From contig CM064573.1 of the NCBI GenBank assembly GCA_032716605.1, positions 5,703,119 to 5,767,118 of the forward strand: a DNA stretch of 64,000 nucleotides, written 5' to 3'. The notes below the pieces were generated by a model. It worked only from the letters and a program-made list of their open reading frames with translations, was not told the DNA's origin and searched no databases. Shown here in pieces: positions 1 to 11,525 of this stretch. This stretch comes from Paralithodes platypus (lineage: Eukaryota; Arthropoda; Malacostraca; Decapoda; Lithodidae). Both the position numbers and the translations under genes were made by a program. Numbering within the stretch: position 1 is the stretch's first letter; every line of letters begins with the position of its first letter.

Positions 1-316
1 GACTTTCCTCGCTAGACTTCCATCAAGGTTAAAATAGCACCCGTTAGACCCCCATTCAAGATAAATGTGTACAGTTTTTCGGTAGAGAAATGTTTCGGCC
101 GAAGGCCGTTTCCTTCTAAAATTACAGGCTCGCTATCGCTCGCCAGAAAAATATCGACACCTAAATGGCACGAAAGGTCTTAACACTAACGAAGAAATGG
201 GGTGAAAGGTCTTCAAATCGCCAAATTAGGCTAATAGAACGAACGTCTTAAAACCTCAAAACAAATATGCTAAACATGAGGGAGAAGGGGGTCCATAAAA
301 AGCGAGTAGTACCCCC
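1..316 (-). repeat. T5-family TTAA element, cut by window start
   Basis: This is an inverted copy of a dispersed 310-bp family that I call T5. In its own orientation it runs from a TTAA at 317-320 through a conserved box (TGGCGAGCGATAGCGAGCC type) and a GC hairpin (CCGGCCTTCGGCCGG type, here diverged) to a tail with 'cttgatggaagtctag'. The other end lies before base 1. It has no coding capacity. Other copies are at 485-791, 938-1246, about 24003-24386 and about 24551-24872. It is most likely a MITE-like non-autonomous DNA element. Confidence 0.7.
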
Positions 317-484
317 TTAACTAATTAACTGATCTCTCATTATGACTGTATTGTGTATCTGGGAGCTCCTAAACGTGTACCGAATAACCAGCAGAAATAA
401 CTCCAAACAATGTGCCTGCTTTTAGCGGATTCATGACTCCGATACATGTAGCCAATATCAATTGTTCATGTGACACCGGCTTAA

Positions 485-791
485 GGGGAGATGGGTCGTT
501 TTTTCTGGTCCCCCTTCTTCATCAAGATCATTAAGAACTTTCGCCCCATTTCTTTGTCAATATTACGATGTTTGTGCCATTCAGGTGTCGATTTTTTCCT
601 GGTGAGCGATAGCGAACCTGTATTTTAAGAGGAATCGGCCTTTGGCCAGGACATTTTTCTTCGTACAAATTTACTGAAGGAGGGTCTTGGGCGGTTGTTA
701 TTTTAAGCTTGATGGTGTTTCTAGAGATGAAACTACAAAAGTATGAAGATATACATAAATGAGCACATACTGTATATAACCCCATCTCCCC
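485..791 (+). repeat. T5-family TTAA element
   Basis: TTAA at 481-484 is followed by GGGGAGATGGG, and the far end carries the inverse CCCATCTCCCC, then TTAT where a TTAA is expected. The interior has the shared box near 590-615 and the GC hairpin near 635-650. This gives terminal inverted repeats of about 12 bp and a TTAA target. The open frame over this copy is an accident of the repeat. Confidence 0.72.
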
Positions 792-937
792 TTATGAGAG
801 TACTGTGTTCTGTAGTTATACTGTAGAGTGTAGACTATTCTAGGTGGGTGTATTAATGTGTACTTCTGTGTTCCAGGTAAGAGTTGAGAGAGGGGCTTGG
901 GAGGAGAAAAGCAAAGTAAGTGGTTCGGGAGGCTTAA

Positions 938-1246
938 GTTTTTTTTTCTGGGTCCCTTTCTCCCTCATGTTTAGCCCCATTGATTTTGAGATTTTATGAC
1001 GTTCGCCCCGTTAATTTAGCGCTTTTAAGAACTTTCGCCCCATTTCTGTCAATTATAAAACCATTCGTGTCATTTAAGTGTCGATTTTTTCCTGGCGACC
1101 GATAGCGTGCCTGTAAATTAAAGGGAACCGGCCTTCGGCCGGGAAATTTGTCTACCGAAAAATGTACAAAATTATCTTGAAAGGGGGTCAAGGGGGCGTA
1201 ATTTTAAGCTTGATGGTGGTCTAGGTAACAAACTAAAAACCTCCCC
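938..1246 (+). repeat. T5-family TTAA element
   Basis: The element is flanked by TTAA at 934-937 and at 1247-1250. It has the same internal order as the copy at 485-791: pyrimidine-rich start, 'ttttaagaactttcgcccc' repeats, shared box near 1090-1110, GC hairpin near 1128-1143, and the 'aagcttgatggtggtctagg' tail. The two copies lie about 150 bp apart in the same orientation. Confidence 0.75.
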
Positions 1247-1344
1247 TTAAAGATACTAGAAGGGTACGTCGATGTGAGAGGTATAATATACCATTGAATT
1301 AAAGCTTAGTCCACGACGTCATACCTGCCTCTTGGTCAGACAAA

Positions 1345-1567
1345 CTATACTCGGTTTCATTTCATCTGACGGTAAAATGAATCCCCTAACAACTGATTTC
1401 TTGATACTTAATGGAAAAATATGAATCTACTATGTTTCTGCGTCGTTTTAATGCCACGTTTTCATAAATAGCGCCATCTATCACTACAAAAACTTCATAT
1501 TAACTGAGGTATCTTGATGGGAACTTTGCAATTTACCGTCAGTTGAAAAGAAACATACTATAGTCTA
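1345..1567. repeat. Short inverted-repeat element
   Basis: Imperfect arms at about 1349-1381 and 1530-1566 are reverse complements around a shared 'ctgacggtaaa' core. The roughly 150-bp centre contains 'gcgccatctatca'. This is probably a decayed MITE. No target duplication could be assigned. Confidence 0.45.
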
Positions 1568-1630
1568 TCGTAAGTTATAATACAGTACCAAGTTATGGTG
1601 TGTTTTGAGTAGTATTGGTGCTAGAATTAC

Positions 1631-1733
1631 GATGGGGATAAACGTCTTAAAACAGTAGGCTGAATGGGGCCGAATGGATACATGCCAGAGAAAGAGAGAA
1701 AAGGAGATAAAACATGCAGGTGACCCCCCGTAA
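1631..1733 (+). repeat. T4-family element, right half only
   Basis: The segment matches the right arm of the palindromic T4 family: 'gatggggataaacgtctt', 'aaacagtaggctgaatgggg', then a purine run and a GGTGACCCCCC terminus. The left arm is missing. The terminus is followed by GTAA instead of TTAA. Confidence 0.6.
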
Positions 1734-1777
1734 TACACCTCGGAACTTCGGAAGTATTAATATTAAAAACATTAATA

Positions 1778-2060
1778 AGCCAGTAGTGTAGGGCGGCTAT
1801 AAGGTCTAGATAGTGAGGTATGAGGGATAACAAACTAATACACCAAACACTATTGTTATCAGTTGTGGGTGGGTGTTGGTGTGTGTCTGTGTTTTGTGTG
1901 TGTGTGTATGTGTCTGTGTCTGTGTTTTGTGTGTGTGTGTGAGTGTGTGTGTGACGATAACCTAGGTACAATAGTAACGCACCGTACTGTAGGGTGGTTA
2001 TCACGTCTAGACAATAAGGTACGAAGTTAACCAAAGTAATATAACAAAAACTACCATACT
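1778..2060. repeat. Direct duplication flanking a GT microsatellite
   Basis: A roughly 75-bp segment at 1778-1855 recurs in direct orientation at about 1982-2060 at roughly 75-80% identity (estimated by eye). Between the copies lies a (GT)n tract interrupted by TGTTTTGTG blocks (about 1865-1955). Confidence 0.55.
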
Positions 2061-2104
2061 CATTGTACCTTAGAGATCATGTGGCAAGAGAGGTCAGTCA
2101 CCTT

Positions 2105-3955
2105 TGTCTTTGGACGACATTTTGGCGTTGTGGTAATATGATCTTCCTAAGAGAGATCAAAAGAAAAAGAGACACTGAAAATATTAAAAAATTATGAAGG
2201 ATTAATTTGTATTTTATTGAAGAGTAAGTCATAGTTTTCTGGAATGGGGGCGACGAGTAGACAGATGTAGAAATTGAGCTTTGGAAGCATTGAAAGTAAC
2301 AAGGTTTTCAGAAGATAGGTGCTTTAAGGCCTCCTTACGTGAGTTTTGGAGTTCCTGCTGTGAATGGTGTTGTGGAAAGCAAGTCTAATAGTGTAATATA
2401 GAGTCATCAGCATATGAGTGAATGGGGCTGCTGGAGGTGCAGTTGAGAAGGTCGTTAATGAATAATAGGAAGATAATTGGATAGGACAGAACCTTGAGGA
2501 ACACCGGAGTTGATAGGTTGAGGAAGTGAACGTTGGCTGTCCACAACCGCAGCTATGGAACGGCCGGAAAGGAAATTAGAGACAAAGGCACAGATGGAGG
2601 GATAGAAACCGAAAGAGGGTACTTTGGAAATGAGGGATTTGTGCCAGACTCTATCGAAGGCTTTCGATATGTCTAGCGCAACAGAAAAAGTATCACCGAA
2701 GTCCCGAATGGGAAGATGACCAAGAGTTAGTAAGATAAGAAAGAAGATCACCAGTAGAGCGGCCCTTAACACCTTAAGAGCGGCCTATGCGGTTTATTTA
2801 TATGTACCGCCCAGCGGGGTGTTTTTAGCCAAAATAGGGCTGTTTACGTGATCATTTTCATGCCTAAATAAGACCCAGAACGTAAAACAAGTATCTATCC
2901 CTGAAAGGGCATAAACAGAGCTTTCGAATGACACCATAACGATCCTTTTATGATGGCTAGTTTTCTTGCAATAACCGTGCAACGCGAGTGCAAAAAGCAT
3001 GTAATTAGGCACTTTCCCCATACAATTCCTTATATAGCGAGTGAGAGAGGTAGGAGGGAGGTGAGATTCGTGTCAGTAGGTTCGCCGCGGTGGTCTGGAG
3101 CAGTCATACGCTCGCTACTCTCCTGCCACCACTTGTCTCTCTCTCTCAGCAACATTACGTGCTGAAATTGCCACTCGAGTTATGTCGAGCGCCGCCACAT
3201 AGTCCAGCTTTATTTAAGTCGACTTATGTGGTGAGCCGCTAATTAAGGGTTAAGGAAGCCATACTGGCGGTCTGAGAGTAGGTTATGGGAAGATAAATGC
3301 TTGTGAAATTTTGAGGGAAGAATGGTTTCAAAAACGTTAGAGATGCAAGAAATTAGAACAATTGAATGATAGTTGGGAGGTTGAGAGCGGTCACCCTTCT
3401 TTTGGACAGGTTGAATGAGAGCGAACTTCCAGCAAGAAGGGAAGACGTTAGAGGAGAGACAGAGACGGAAGACTTTGCCTAGGCAGAGAGTCAGCACGGA
3501 AGCACAGTTTTTTAGTACAACAGGAGGAATACCATCCGGTCCGTACGCCTTCTTAGTAGTAAGCCCAGAGAGGGTGGAAAGAACATCCTTAGAAGAGATT
3601 ATGATGTTAGGCATGAGTAGGAGAGAGGGGGGCGGAGAGGGAGGAATAGCACCTGAATCATCCAAAGTGAGTTTTTAGCGAAAGTGTTAGCGAAGAGTTC
3701 AGCTTTGTCAGAGGAAGAAGTGACGGTAGTGGTAGTGTCGTCAGAGTGGAAAAGAGGAGGGAAAGACGAATAAGAAGAATTGTTGGAGAGGTTTTTGGCT
3801 AGATACCAGAAGGCTTGGGAAGAGCTAGAGTTGGATAGTGCAGTGCATTTATTATTGATGAAAGAATGTTTGGCGAGCCGAAGAACAGATTTGGCTTGAT
3901 TCCGGGCAGAAACATAAGACGTATGAGGGGTGAACATATGGATAGCATAAACAAT
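2105..3955 (-). pseudogene. Jockey/I-group LINE reverse transcriptase, interrupted
   Basis: This is a non-LTR retrotransposon reverse transcriptase on the minus strand. Pieces in order are 3964-3599 (linker region), 3665-3243 (RT start, YGPDGIPPVVLKN), 2772-2455 ([23 protein letters not shown]), and a shifted frame with the YADD catalytic motif at about 2399-2417. Similarity then continues to about 2105. The copy at 47980-50500 belongs to the same family and aligns along the whole length. A 480-bp TTAA element at 2770-3249 splits the coding sequence between 'QYGFL' and 'GRS'. Frameshifts near 3600-3660 and 2455 show it was dead or dying independently. The endonuclease domain and the 3' end are missing. 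The clade is assigned by resemblance only. Confidence 0.85.
2770..3249. mobile_element. T1a TTAA element inside the LINE
   Basis: This 480-bp insertion has TTAA on both sides (2766-2769, 3250-3253). Its ends are imperfect inverted repeats (CACCTTAAGAGCGGC and the inverse of CCCTTAATTAGCGGC). The uninterrupted sequence is present in the sister LINE near 49185-49200 (CTTCCTTAAGGGTCGC), so removing the insert plus one TTAA restores that frame. It has no transposase. A diverged copy in the opposite orientation is at 33386-33873. The features fit a piggyBac- or Kolobok-type non-autonomous element. Confidence 0.85.
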
Positions 3956-4143
3956 TTGAGTCACAACCTCAGCTAGTTTGAAATAAATATTGCAGGGCGT
4001 TTTAATTTGTGTTAACCTATACAGTATATAATGGCCGAAAGGAAATTTGAGCAGAGAAGAAAAGATCCCAAGCTTTCGTCTATTTTATCACTTCTATTCT
4101 GGCCAGCCTTGGACGATATTACCCAGCTTTGGAAGGCCCTTAA

Positions 4144-4522
4144 GGAAGCCCACCTCACTTATTTTTTATCTTTCTCTCCCTCTCTCTTATGCTTGTATTC
4201 ATTCGGCCCCATTCATCCTACTGTTTTAAGACTTTTACCCTCATCCAGGTATCAATATTTTCCTGGCGAGCGGTAGCGAGCCTGCATATATGTATTTTTG
4301 TTTTGACAGCAAGCTAATTTTGTACATTTTTCGAGAGAGAAAAATTTCTCCGGCAAAGCCGGATTTCTCTATACAATACTGGCTCACTACCGCTCGCCAG
4401 GAAGAAATTGACACCTGGTTGGGGATAAACGTATTAAAACAGTTGGCTGAATGGGGCCGAATTGATACAAGCCAGAGAAAGAGAGAAAAGGAGAGAAAGA
4501 TAAAAAAGGCAGGTGACCCCCC
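4144..4522. mobile_element. T4 palindromic TTAA element
   Basis: A palindrome of about 380 bp lies between TTAA at 4140-4143 and 4523-4526. The right terminus is GGTGACCCCCC. Each arm carries a 'ccattcggccccattca' type block, the shared TGGCGAGC box and a CCGGC...GCCGG hairpin. The centre is 'ttttgacagcaagctaattt'. The structure is that of a foldback MITE without coding capacity. Confidence 0.82.
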
Positions 4523-4569
4523 TTAACTCATTGTAGCACTTCTTGTATTCAGTTTATAACGGTCTACTA

Positions 4570-4787
4570 TAATCTATTCGCTGTAAGTAGGCAAAAAATC
4601 ATGACCGCTATCCTCTGTAACTCAAAAAGGGCTAAAGCAAATTGGCTGTAAATATCCACATCTATTCCTTGATGGACTCTTCCCAAATGGTAGAAATATT
4701 AGCTAGATTACTTTAGTCGTTTTTTAGTTACAGAGGTTAGAGGTCATGATTGCTCGCCTACTTACAGCGATTAGATGGCAAGTTGCT
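4570..4787. repeat. Inverted-repeat MITE next to the RTE fragment
   Basis: Arms at about 4573-4620 and 4735-4787 are inverted: 'cgctgtaagtaggcaaaaaa' against the inverse of 'gctcgcctacttacagcg'. The total length is about 215 bp. The right arm abuts the first recognisable RTE sequence. A diverged relative lies at about 35195-35345. Confidence 0.6.
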
Positions 4788-5817
4788 GAAAGCAGTGTAG
4801 AGCATGTATGAGGGTGCCAAGGCAGCAGTACGTGTGGAGAGTGAGCAGAGCGAGTTCTTTGACCTGAATGTTGGTTTGAAACAGGGGTGTGTGATGTCCC
4901 CGTGGTTGTTTACTGTATATATGGATGGAGTCATGAAAGAAATACTATCAAGAGCAGTGGATGTTGGTGTATCGCTGAAAAGGGAGGGAATTAAGTGGAA
5001 GCTACCTATACTGCTGTTTGTGGATGATACAGTTCTGATGAGTGATAATGAATGGGAGTTGCAGGGTCTGGTAAATTAGTTTGGAACAGTGTGCGAAAAA
5101 ACGGAATTTGAAGGTAAATGCGGGGAAGAGCAAGGTTATGGTCTTCGAAAGGGGTGAAGTCACAGAGTGTGAGGTGAAGCTGAACGGTCAGGCTATGGAG
5201 ATCGTCAACTCTTTTAAGTATATGGGCAGTGTGTTGAGTATGGATGAAGAAGTGCGGGAGAGGGTACAACAGGGGAAGAGGGTTGTAGGAACGCTGAAAG
5301 CAGTACCGGTAACAAGAAATAGGGTGGTCAGTATGGAAGTGAAGAAGTCCTTGCATGACAGTGTGGTAATCCCGACACTGACTTACTGAAGCGAAGCATG
5401 GACGTTGGTTGAGAGACTCAGACCAAGAGTGAGAGCAGTGGAAATGAATTACTTAAGAAGTGCATGCAGAGTTACATGGAGGGATAGACAGACTAATGAG
5501 GAAGTAAGAAGGAGGTGTGGTGTGGAGGTAGATGTGCTGGAAAGTGTGAAAAGGAACAACTTGAGATGGTTCGGCCATATGGAACGTATAGAAAGCGAGA
5601 GAATGACTAAGAGGGTGTACGAGAGCGAGGTGGAGGGACAGAGAGGGAGAGGTAGACCGATAGAGAAGTTGAAGGACGGAGTGAGGAAGTATATGAACGA
5701 AGGCGGTGCTGGTTGGGGGGAGGGGCATTAACGAACTGGGGACAGAGGTGCATGGGGGCGGTTCGTTCGTGGCCACCCCTTCGGGGATCACGGCGTCAGG
5801 CAATAGATAGATAGATA
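4788..5817 (+). pseudogene. RTE-type LINE, 3' half of reverse transcriptase
   Basis: This is the C-terminal half of an RTE-like retrotransposon protein. It includes the RT region (GLKQGCVMSPWLFTVYMDG, then LLFVDDTVLM as catalytic motif, with V where the sister copy has A), the thumb region with LKVNAGKSKVMVFERG, and the tail LRWFGHMERIESERMTKRVY. Stops at about 5078 and 5388 and small shifts break it. The sequence ends in (GATA)n at 5805-5820, the kind of microsatellite tail expected of RTE elements. The minus-strand copy at 35648-36662 is the same family and has FADD and an uninterrupted 'TLTYGSEA'. The start of the element is missing. Confidence 0.85.
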
Positions 5818-5820
5818 GAT

Positions 5821-6173
5821 CGTTTCTAACAGTATTACTGTGATAGATGTCAAGTTTATTGGCCAATCATTCTACGGACACTTACGATCCCCTTTCCTCA
5901 AGATTGGGGTCACATTTTCCAGCTTCTAGTCTTTAGGTACACTTGGATACCATGGTCTCTAGTCCACTCATACACATTAGTGGACTTGACCTATTTCTAA
6001 TTATGGAAGTACATCTCTGAAACCAATTTATGCATATCATTTTATATAAATCAACTACAAAAATATATATACTATATATTGAAAAGCAAGTTCTATGAAA
6101 AAATCAATCCCTATAGATATAATTGAATAAAGAACATAGGGGATCCATGAATTATTATGAGTGGGCTAGAGCT
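5821..6173. other. Unassigned AT-rich stretch
   Basis: I see no coding sequence, no obvious repeat family and no RNA gene here. It is AT-rich with short TA runs near 6063-6080. Confidence 0.5.
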
Positions 6174-8567
6174 ATAATAATAATAATAATAATAATATTT
6201 ATTCAGTCAGCAATTTACAGAGTTGGTACCACATAGTTTGTTACAAATATGACATGTACCAGCCTTGCATAATTCCAACTAAGGATAGCCCAATAAGGCC
6301 GTTAGGCGTATTTCCATTGGGGTCCTTGTGGGATTAGGTTAGCTGGGGAAAAGGGGAGGATAAAGAAATAGATACTTTAGAAAAAGTATTTCTAGGGGTT
6401 TATTTTAAGATACCTTACATCCTATAGTAAATATCAGTAATCCGTAATCAGTAATCATTTCAGTTTGGTTTGTCTATCTCTTATGTCGTATTTAGTAGTA
6501 GACATAAGCTTGGTGCTCCCTTCTCGCAGCTGTCCGGTTCAGGTGTTCCTTCAGGCTACGTCTGAAGGAATACAGTGTTCTCTTTTCACGGACTGACTGG
6601 GGTAGGTCGTTCCAGTCTTTGATGGCAGTGAAGAAGAATGTTTGCTTACCCTGTCCTTGGATTCTCGGGACCTTAAAATTAAACATCATGTTTCTTGTAT
6701 TATGTCCACTCCTCTCATTTGCTTTAACAAAATCATTCTTTAGATACTCTGGAGCTCTCTGTCATAGAAAATTTTGAAGGCATTAGTTATCCTGATTTGT
6801 TTGGCCCTGTCAGAAACATTGAGCATACCTAGTGACTGAAGTTGTTCCTGGCCAACATGTGATCTGGGTCCTAGGTTCAGCATGAACCTAACCATTTTAT
6901 TTTGAGTGACCTGAAGTTTGTGCTGTGCTGATTTAGATGATGCAGAGTACCAGGATGACACAGAATAGTCAAAATGACATTGAACAAGCGCTTGGCAGAG
7001 GGTCTTTTTGGTCGCCGCGGGCAAGCATCCCACCTGTCTATACAGGTATTTTATACGTGCTCTACACTTACTCAGGATAGATTCCAAAATTGTTTCACCT
7101 GACAAACTCGCGTCCAGTTTCAGTCCGAGATATTTAACTTGTGACACTGTTGTTATAGGAATATCATTACAGTTGACCGAGAAGCCCACAATGTCTTTCA
7201 GTTTGCGTTTTGTTCCACATAAGATGGCTTCCGTCTTGCCCAGGTGAAGAGATAGTCTATTGTCCACTAGCCATTCACTACATGATGCTAGTTCTTTGGA
7301 AAGTGAAGCGGCAATACTTATTGGGTCTTTTCCTGAAACCAGAAGCACGCTGTCGTCTGCATACAGTAATAATTTACATGAGACGCTCAGTTCCATGTCG
7401 TTCACATAACAGAGAAAGAGTAAGGGACCAAGGATGCTTCCCTGCGGGACCCCACAGTTAATTGGCATAGGATCAGATATATTATCATCAATTTTGACTC
7501 TTTGGGTTCTACCACTAAGATAAGATTTAAACCAGTTCACAGACCCTATGCCCATAGCTTGTAGTTTATTACTAGGATATCATGGTCTACTGTGTCAAAC
7601 GCTTTTTGTAGATCAAGAAGAACCATACCGGTGTAGTTACCTTTAGACATTTCTTTACGAATGTGATCCGTTAAGTGGATGAGACAGGAGTCTGTCGAGT
7701 ACATGCAACTGAAACCTGATTGAAACTTATAGAATAGATCATTTTGTTTGAGGTAGTGTTCAATTTGGGTGTATACCGCTCTTTCAAGGATTTTAGATAC
7801 AATACATAATATGCTAACTGGTCTGTAGTTGCCAACTTCTAGTTTATTTCCTTTCTTGAATAGAGGGGTTACAATAGCTTCCTTCAGTTCAGCAGGTACT
7901 GTGTTGGTGTTAATTGACAAGTTGATGATGTGGGTTAGGGGGCCTGCTATACCAATGGCTCCATCTCGTAGAAATTTGGCAGGAATTTTGTCTGGTCCTG
8001 TGCTCTTATGTACATTTAGGTTAGACAGCTCGTCAAAAGTGTATTTTGGTGTAACATTTTGCAATCTAAATGTGTTCGGGTGTATGTCTTTATCTCTGTA
8101 GAAATTACGAAAGGTGGCCGTTGTTGTCGTGTATTTATTGAGAGGTTGAGGTAGGTTCTGTGCAAGTGTGTTTGCTATGGAAGTGAAGAAGGAGTTGAAG
8201 TAGGTTGAAATTTGTCGTTTATCGTGGCAAACCTGATCATTAATGGTGAGAGCAATATTAGTGTTAGACGAATCCCTTGTCTTGTTGCTGTAGCCTGTTG
8301 TTTTTAGGTGCCTCCATAGTTTCTTTGGGTTATTCTGATATTCCTCTGCCTAATTGTGAAAATAATTATTTTTCGCTGATTTCATTTTCCTACTTAGTTT
8401 ATTCCTGGCCCTGTTGAACTCATGTTTCAGACCTTGATCCTGTCTATGTTTCGCTAGCCTTTTTAACAGATTGTCTCTGTGTTCCAGATGGTGTAGTATG
8501 TCATTGTTGATCCATGGGTCTGACCTTGCTTTAATTCGTATGTCTTTCAGACTAAGACTAAGACTAA

Positions 8568-10050
8568 AGGCCGCGTCATACAGAGGCCGAACGTACTAGG
8601 ACAAAGTCCCGAATAGGATGACTTGCACAGTTTTACCGAATACAGCCGAGACTCTCCCGAAATTTGAAGATTACGAACATGGCCCGAACGAGTTCATAAT
8701 AATATCCGATAGTCAAGAACGACCTACGACAAAATCTCGAACAACTACCGAACATGAATCGAACTTACACTCGTTATGCAAAGAATGATTTTCGACCATA
8801 CCCGAATCATCAGACACAGATCCGAATGACATTGGAATGCTTTAGGATAATTAACCGAACTTAACCGATGAGATGTCGACAAACAACCGATAGAGAAGAA
8901 CATTATGAGAACAACATCAGACTGTTTTACGACTGTAGCACCTCTGTCCCCAGTCAGTCGACGCCCCTCCCCCAACCAGCACCGCCTTTGTTCATGTACT
9001 TCCTCAGTCCATCCTTCCACCTCTCATTCGTTTTCAAATACACCTAGACAAAATGTAGGCTATAATAACAAAGTATTGTAATCGAGTTTACTGTATTATA
9101 ATGTACCACCTAACGTAAGACTAACGTATCCTAACCTAATTATTGTCCTTCCTAATCTCAATAAAAGCAACTAATGAAGGCCATAATAACGATATACCCA
9201 TAAATAATCGTAGTGTTCGAACCCAGAGGCAGAACAGAGGTACGGTACCGGTATCTATAACATGCTCGCTTTTTCTGGACCCCCTTCTCCCACATGTTTA
9301 GCATATTCGTTTTGAGGTTTAAGACGTTCGTTCCGTTAGTTTGGCTATTTTGAGACCTTTCGCCTCATTCTGTTATCAATATTAGCCTATAAGACCTTTC
9401 GTGCCTTTTAGGTGTCGATTTTTTCCTGGCGAGCAATAGCGAACCTCTAATTTTAGAAGGAGGCTATTCTACTTGTTCGAAATCAATTCGGATTTAATTC
9501 CTAATTAAACAAGATACATCAAGCAGACATCCTACATTATTCGTATATTTGTCTGAATTTGATCGTAACTTGTTCTGAAAATTCGTAACTCATGCGGGTT
9601 TTATTCTGGAATACGAGGGAATCATCGTAATTTTATCGAATTTTTGTCGGGAATTGTTCGGGATTTGTTCGGATAGTTCCTAACAAATTCGGCAATTGAA
9701 AAAAGTACCGAACAAGTCCCGAAACAGAAGACCGAACTACGAATTAATCAGAACAACTTTCGAACGAGTTACGAATAATTCCCGACCAGCATCCGACCAT
9801 TTTGTAACGGTTTTTTTACCCGAATGTTCGTAGAAATTTAGTGTAGCCACTAAATTTTTCCCGACTCTCCGGAATGTCGGCAACATACATGAACAACATC
9901 GGACCAACATCAGACCAACCCACGAATAGTACGGAACGGATGCCGAATTATGCAGAATATACCCGACCCTCCTGAAATTTGAATTTTTTTTGCAAGTCAT
10001 CCTATTCGGGACTTTGTCCTAGTACGTTCGGCCTCTGTATGACGCGGCCT
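8568..10050. mobile_element. Harbinger-like element, copy 1 (1483 bp)
   Basis: Near-perfect terminal inverted repeats of about 60 bp start AGGCCGCGTCATACAGAGGC at 8568 and end with the inverse at 10050. TAA flanks both ends (8565-8567, 10051-10053). The local target repeats every 6 bp, so 9 or 15 bp also fit, but the two other copies allow TAA or TTAA only. The inner arms are rich in TTCGGG/CCCGAA motifs. The interior holds an RTE fragment (8945-9035) and part of a T5 element (about 9275-9465). It encodes no transposase. A 3-bp TWA duplication suggests PIF/Harbinger. Confidence 0.8.
8945..9035 (-). repeat. Captured RTE 3' fragment
   Basis: About 90 bp match the RTE coding sequence encoding 'KYMNKGGAGWGEGR' (compare 35710-35800). 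They are cut at both ends and fixed inside the Harbinger-like element. The same fragment with the same borders is in copy 2 at about 11902-11992, so it moves with the element. Confidence 0.75.
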
Positions 10051-10134
10051 TAAGACTAAGACTAAGGTATCCGAGTGTACTTCTTCAGTTCTAAAGGTGT
10101 ATTGAAGATTTTAACCAAGTAAGGTGTCACTTAA

Positions 10135-10508
10135 GGGGGGTGACCTGCTTTTTGTTATTTCTGTCCTTTTCTCGCTTTCTCTGGCTTGTATCTATTCGGC
10201 CCCATTCAGCCAACTATTTTAAGACGTTTATCCCCATCTAGGTGTCGATTTCTTCCTGGCGAGCGATAGCGGGCCAGCATTATAAGAAGAAAACCGGCTT
10301 CGCCGGAGACATTTTTCTATCGAAAAATGTACAAATTTAGCCTGCTGTCAAACAAAAATAAAAAATATGCTGGCTCGCTACCGCTCACCAGTAAAAGATT
10401 GACACCTGGATGGGGATAAACGTCTTAAAACAGTAGGCTGAATGGGGCCAAATGGATACAAGCCAGAGAAAGATAGAAAAGGACAGAACAAAAACAGGTC
10501 ACCCCCCT
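10135..10508. mobile_element. T4 palindromic TTAA element in the LINE
   Basis: The left flank is TTAA at 10131-10134 followed by GGGGGGTGACC. The right terminus is GGTCACCCCCC, followed by TCGA where TTAA is expected (decayed). Both arms carry the shared box and a CCGGCTTCGCCGG hairpin. It separates two pieces of the antisense LINE. Length is about 374 bp. Confidence 0.8.
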
Positions 10509-10689
10509 CGACTTGCACGACTCTGGGAAGAAAGCCATCTAGTCCATTTAAGATGACTTGAACCTCTTTAGCTTGTTTATTGATTTGATTTTCCTCGTCT
10601 GTATTTCACCTATAGTGACCTATTTCTGCTAATCAATTAACATCATAAATTAACTCTGGACTAGGAACGTCACTGGTGAATACTGAATT

Positions 10690-10715
10690 GGTTATTGAGC
10701 AAAAGGTCCAAAAAC

Positions 10716-10769
<54 letters not shown>
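10690..10769. repeat. GA microsatellite with a conserved leader
   Basis: A (GA)n tract at 10718-10769 is preceded by 'ggttattgagcaaaaggtcc' and 'aaaaacagg'. The same leader precedes GA tracts near 22241 and 22292. Confidence 0.85.
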
Positions 10770-10771
<2 letters not shown>

Positions 10772-10995
10772 CTGCGAGAGACTGCTCCTTTGAATGAGCA
10801 ACAATTGGCATTGACATCCTCATCCTAAAATATGATATTTGCTTCTGTTTTAGCTAAGACTTTCAAATTGTTCCCTATGATTATATTATTCCCTACTTGG
10901 GAGAGTGGCGAGTCTTTTACAAGAGGTGTGAAGAGAGAATCAAAATAGGTTGTGGTTACTATTGTACCACCTATTCATTTCCCAACAGACAAGCT

Positions 10996-11162
10996 CAGAC
11001 TAATAACTCACATAACAAAGCCACTCCAACAGCTTCCTCTCTCTCCAACACCCCTTCTCCCCTTTCTACACTCTTCAAAAAAAAAAAAAAAAAAAAGGAA
11101 AAGTATAATGTAGATACGAGGTGCCGTTGTAAAGGTTTATCCCTCAATACCTTCACCTGATG
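10996..11162 (+). repeat. Dispersed 170-bp repeat with A-run
   Basis: The block from 'acaaagccactccaacagc' to 'cctcaataccttcacctga', with a poly-A run at 11077-11098, recurs at about 34383-34530 with a shorter A-run and an ACCTG-rich end. No coding capacity is visible. It could be a SINE tail or the end of a larger element. Confidence 0.6.
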
Positions 11163-11254
11163 GTCACGCTTTCCTCTTCAGTGGTAAATACAAGTTCTAA
11201 AATGTGTGCATCTGATACTGAAATGGTCAAGAGTGGTGCGAAGGATGTATTTAA

Positions 11255-11323
11255 CCCCTTCTGTACCAGCGATGTATTAATATTTTTAGTCTTGCTAAAT
11301 GCAGACGATTCTGTGCAGCTTAA
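11255..11323 (+). repeat. T3 TTAA element, left half
   Basis: TTAA at 11251-11254 is followed by CCCCTTCTGTACCAGCGA and the T3 interior up to GCAGCTTAA, where a Harbinger-like end begins. The matching right half resumes at 21144. Confidence 0.7.
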
Positions 11324-11525
11324 AGCCTGCGTCATACAGAGCCCGAATGTTAGAGGACAAATTCCCGAATAGGATGACTTGCACAAAAAATTCAAATTTC
11401 ATTCGGGTCGGGTATATTCCGAACAATTCGGCATAAGTTCCTGACTAGTCCTGGGTTGGTCTGATGTTGTTCAGGTGTGTAGCTGACATTCCGGGGGTTC
11501 GGCAAAAAGTTAATGCATGCCTTAA

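Larger units (their letters stand above)
6174..10640 (-). pseudogene. Jockey/L2-group LINE, twice interrupted
   Basis: Minus-strand LINE in segments 10640-10509, 10134-10051 and 8567-6174. Reading down: a spacer ending KARSDPWINNDI near 8500, an RT beginning 'STGDKIPAKFLR'-like (7546-8064), LLDLQKAFDTVDHDI, then after a one-base frameshift near 7550 GVPQGSILGPLLF and YADD (7352-7366), then thumb and C-terminal domains. A second frameshift near 6745 leads to a tail with FFFTAIKDWNDLP (6492-6689). There is also a stop near 8352. The 3' end is AATAAA plus (ATT)n at 6174-6200. Two DNA elements are inserted at 8568-10050 and 10135-10508. No endonuclease could be read. Confidence 0.8.
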
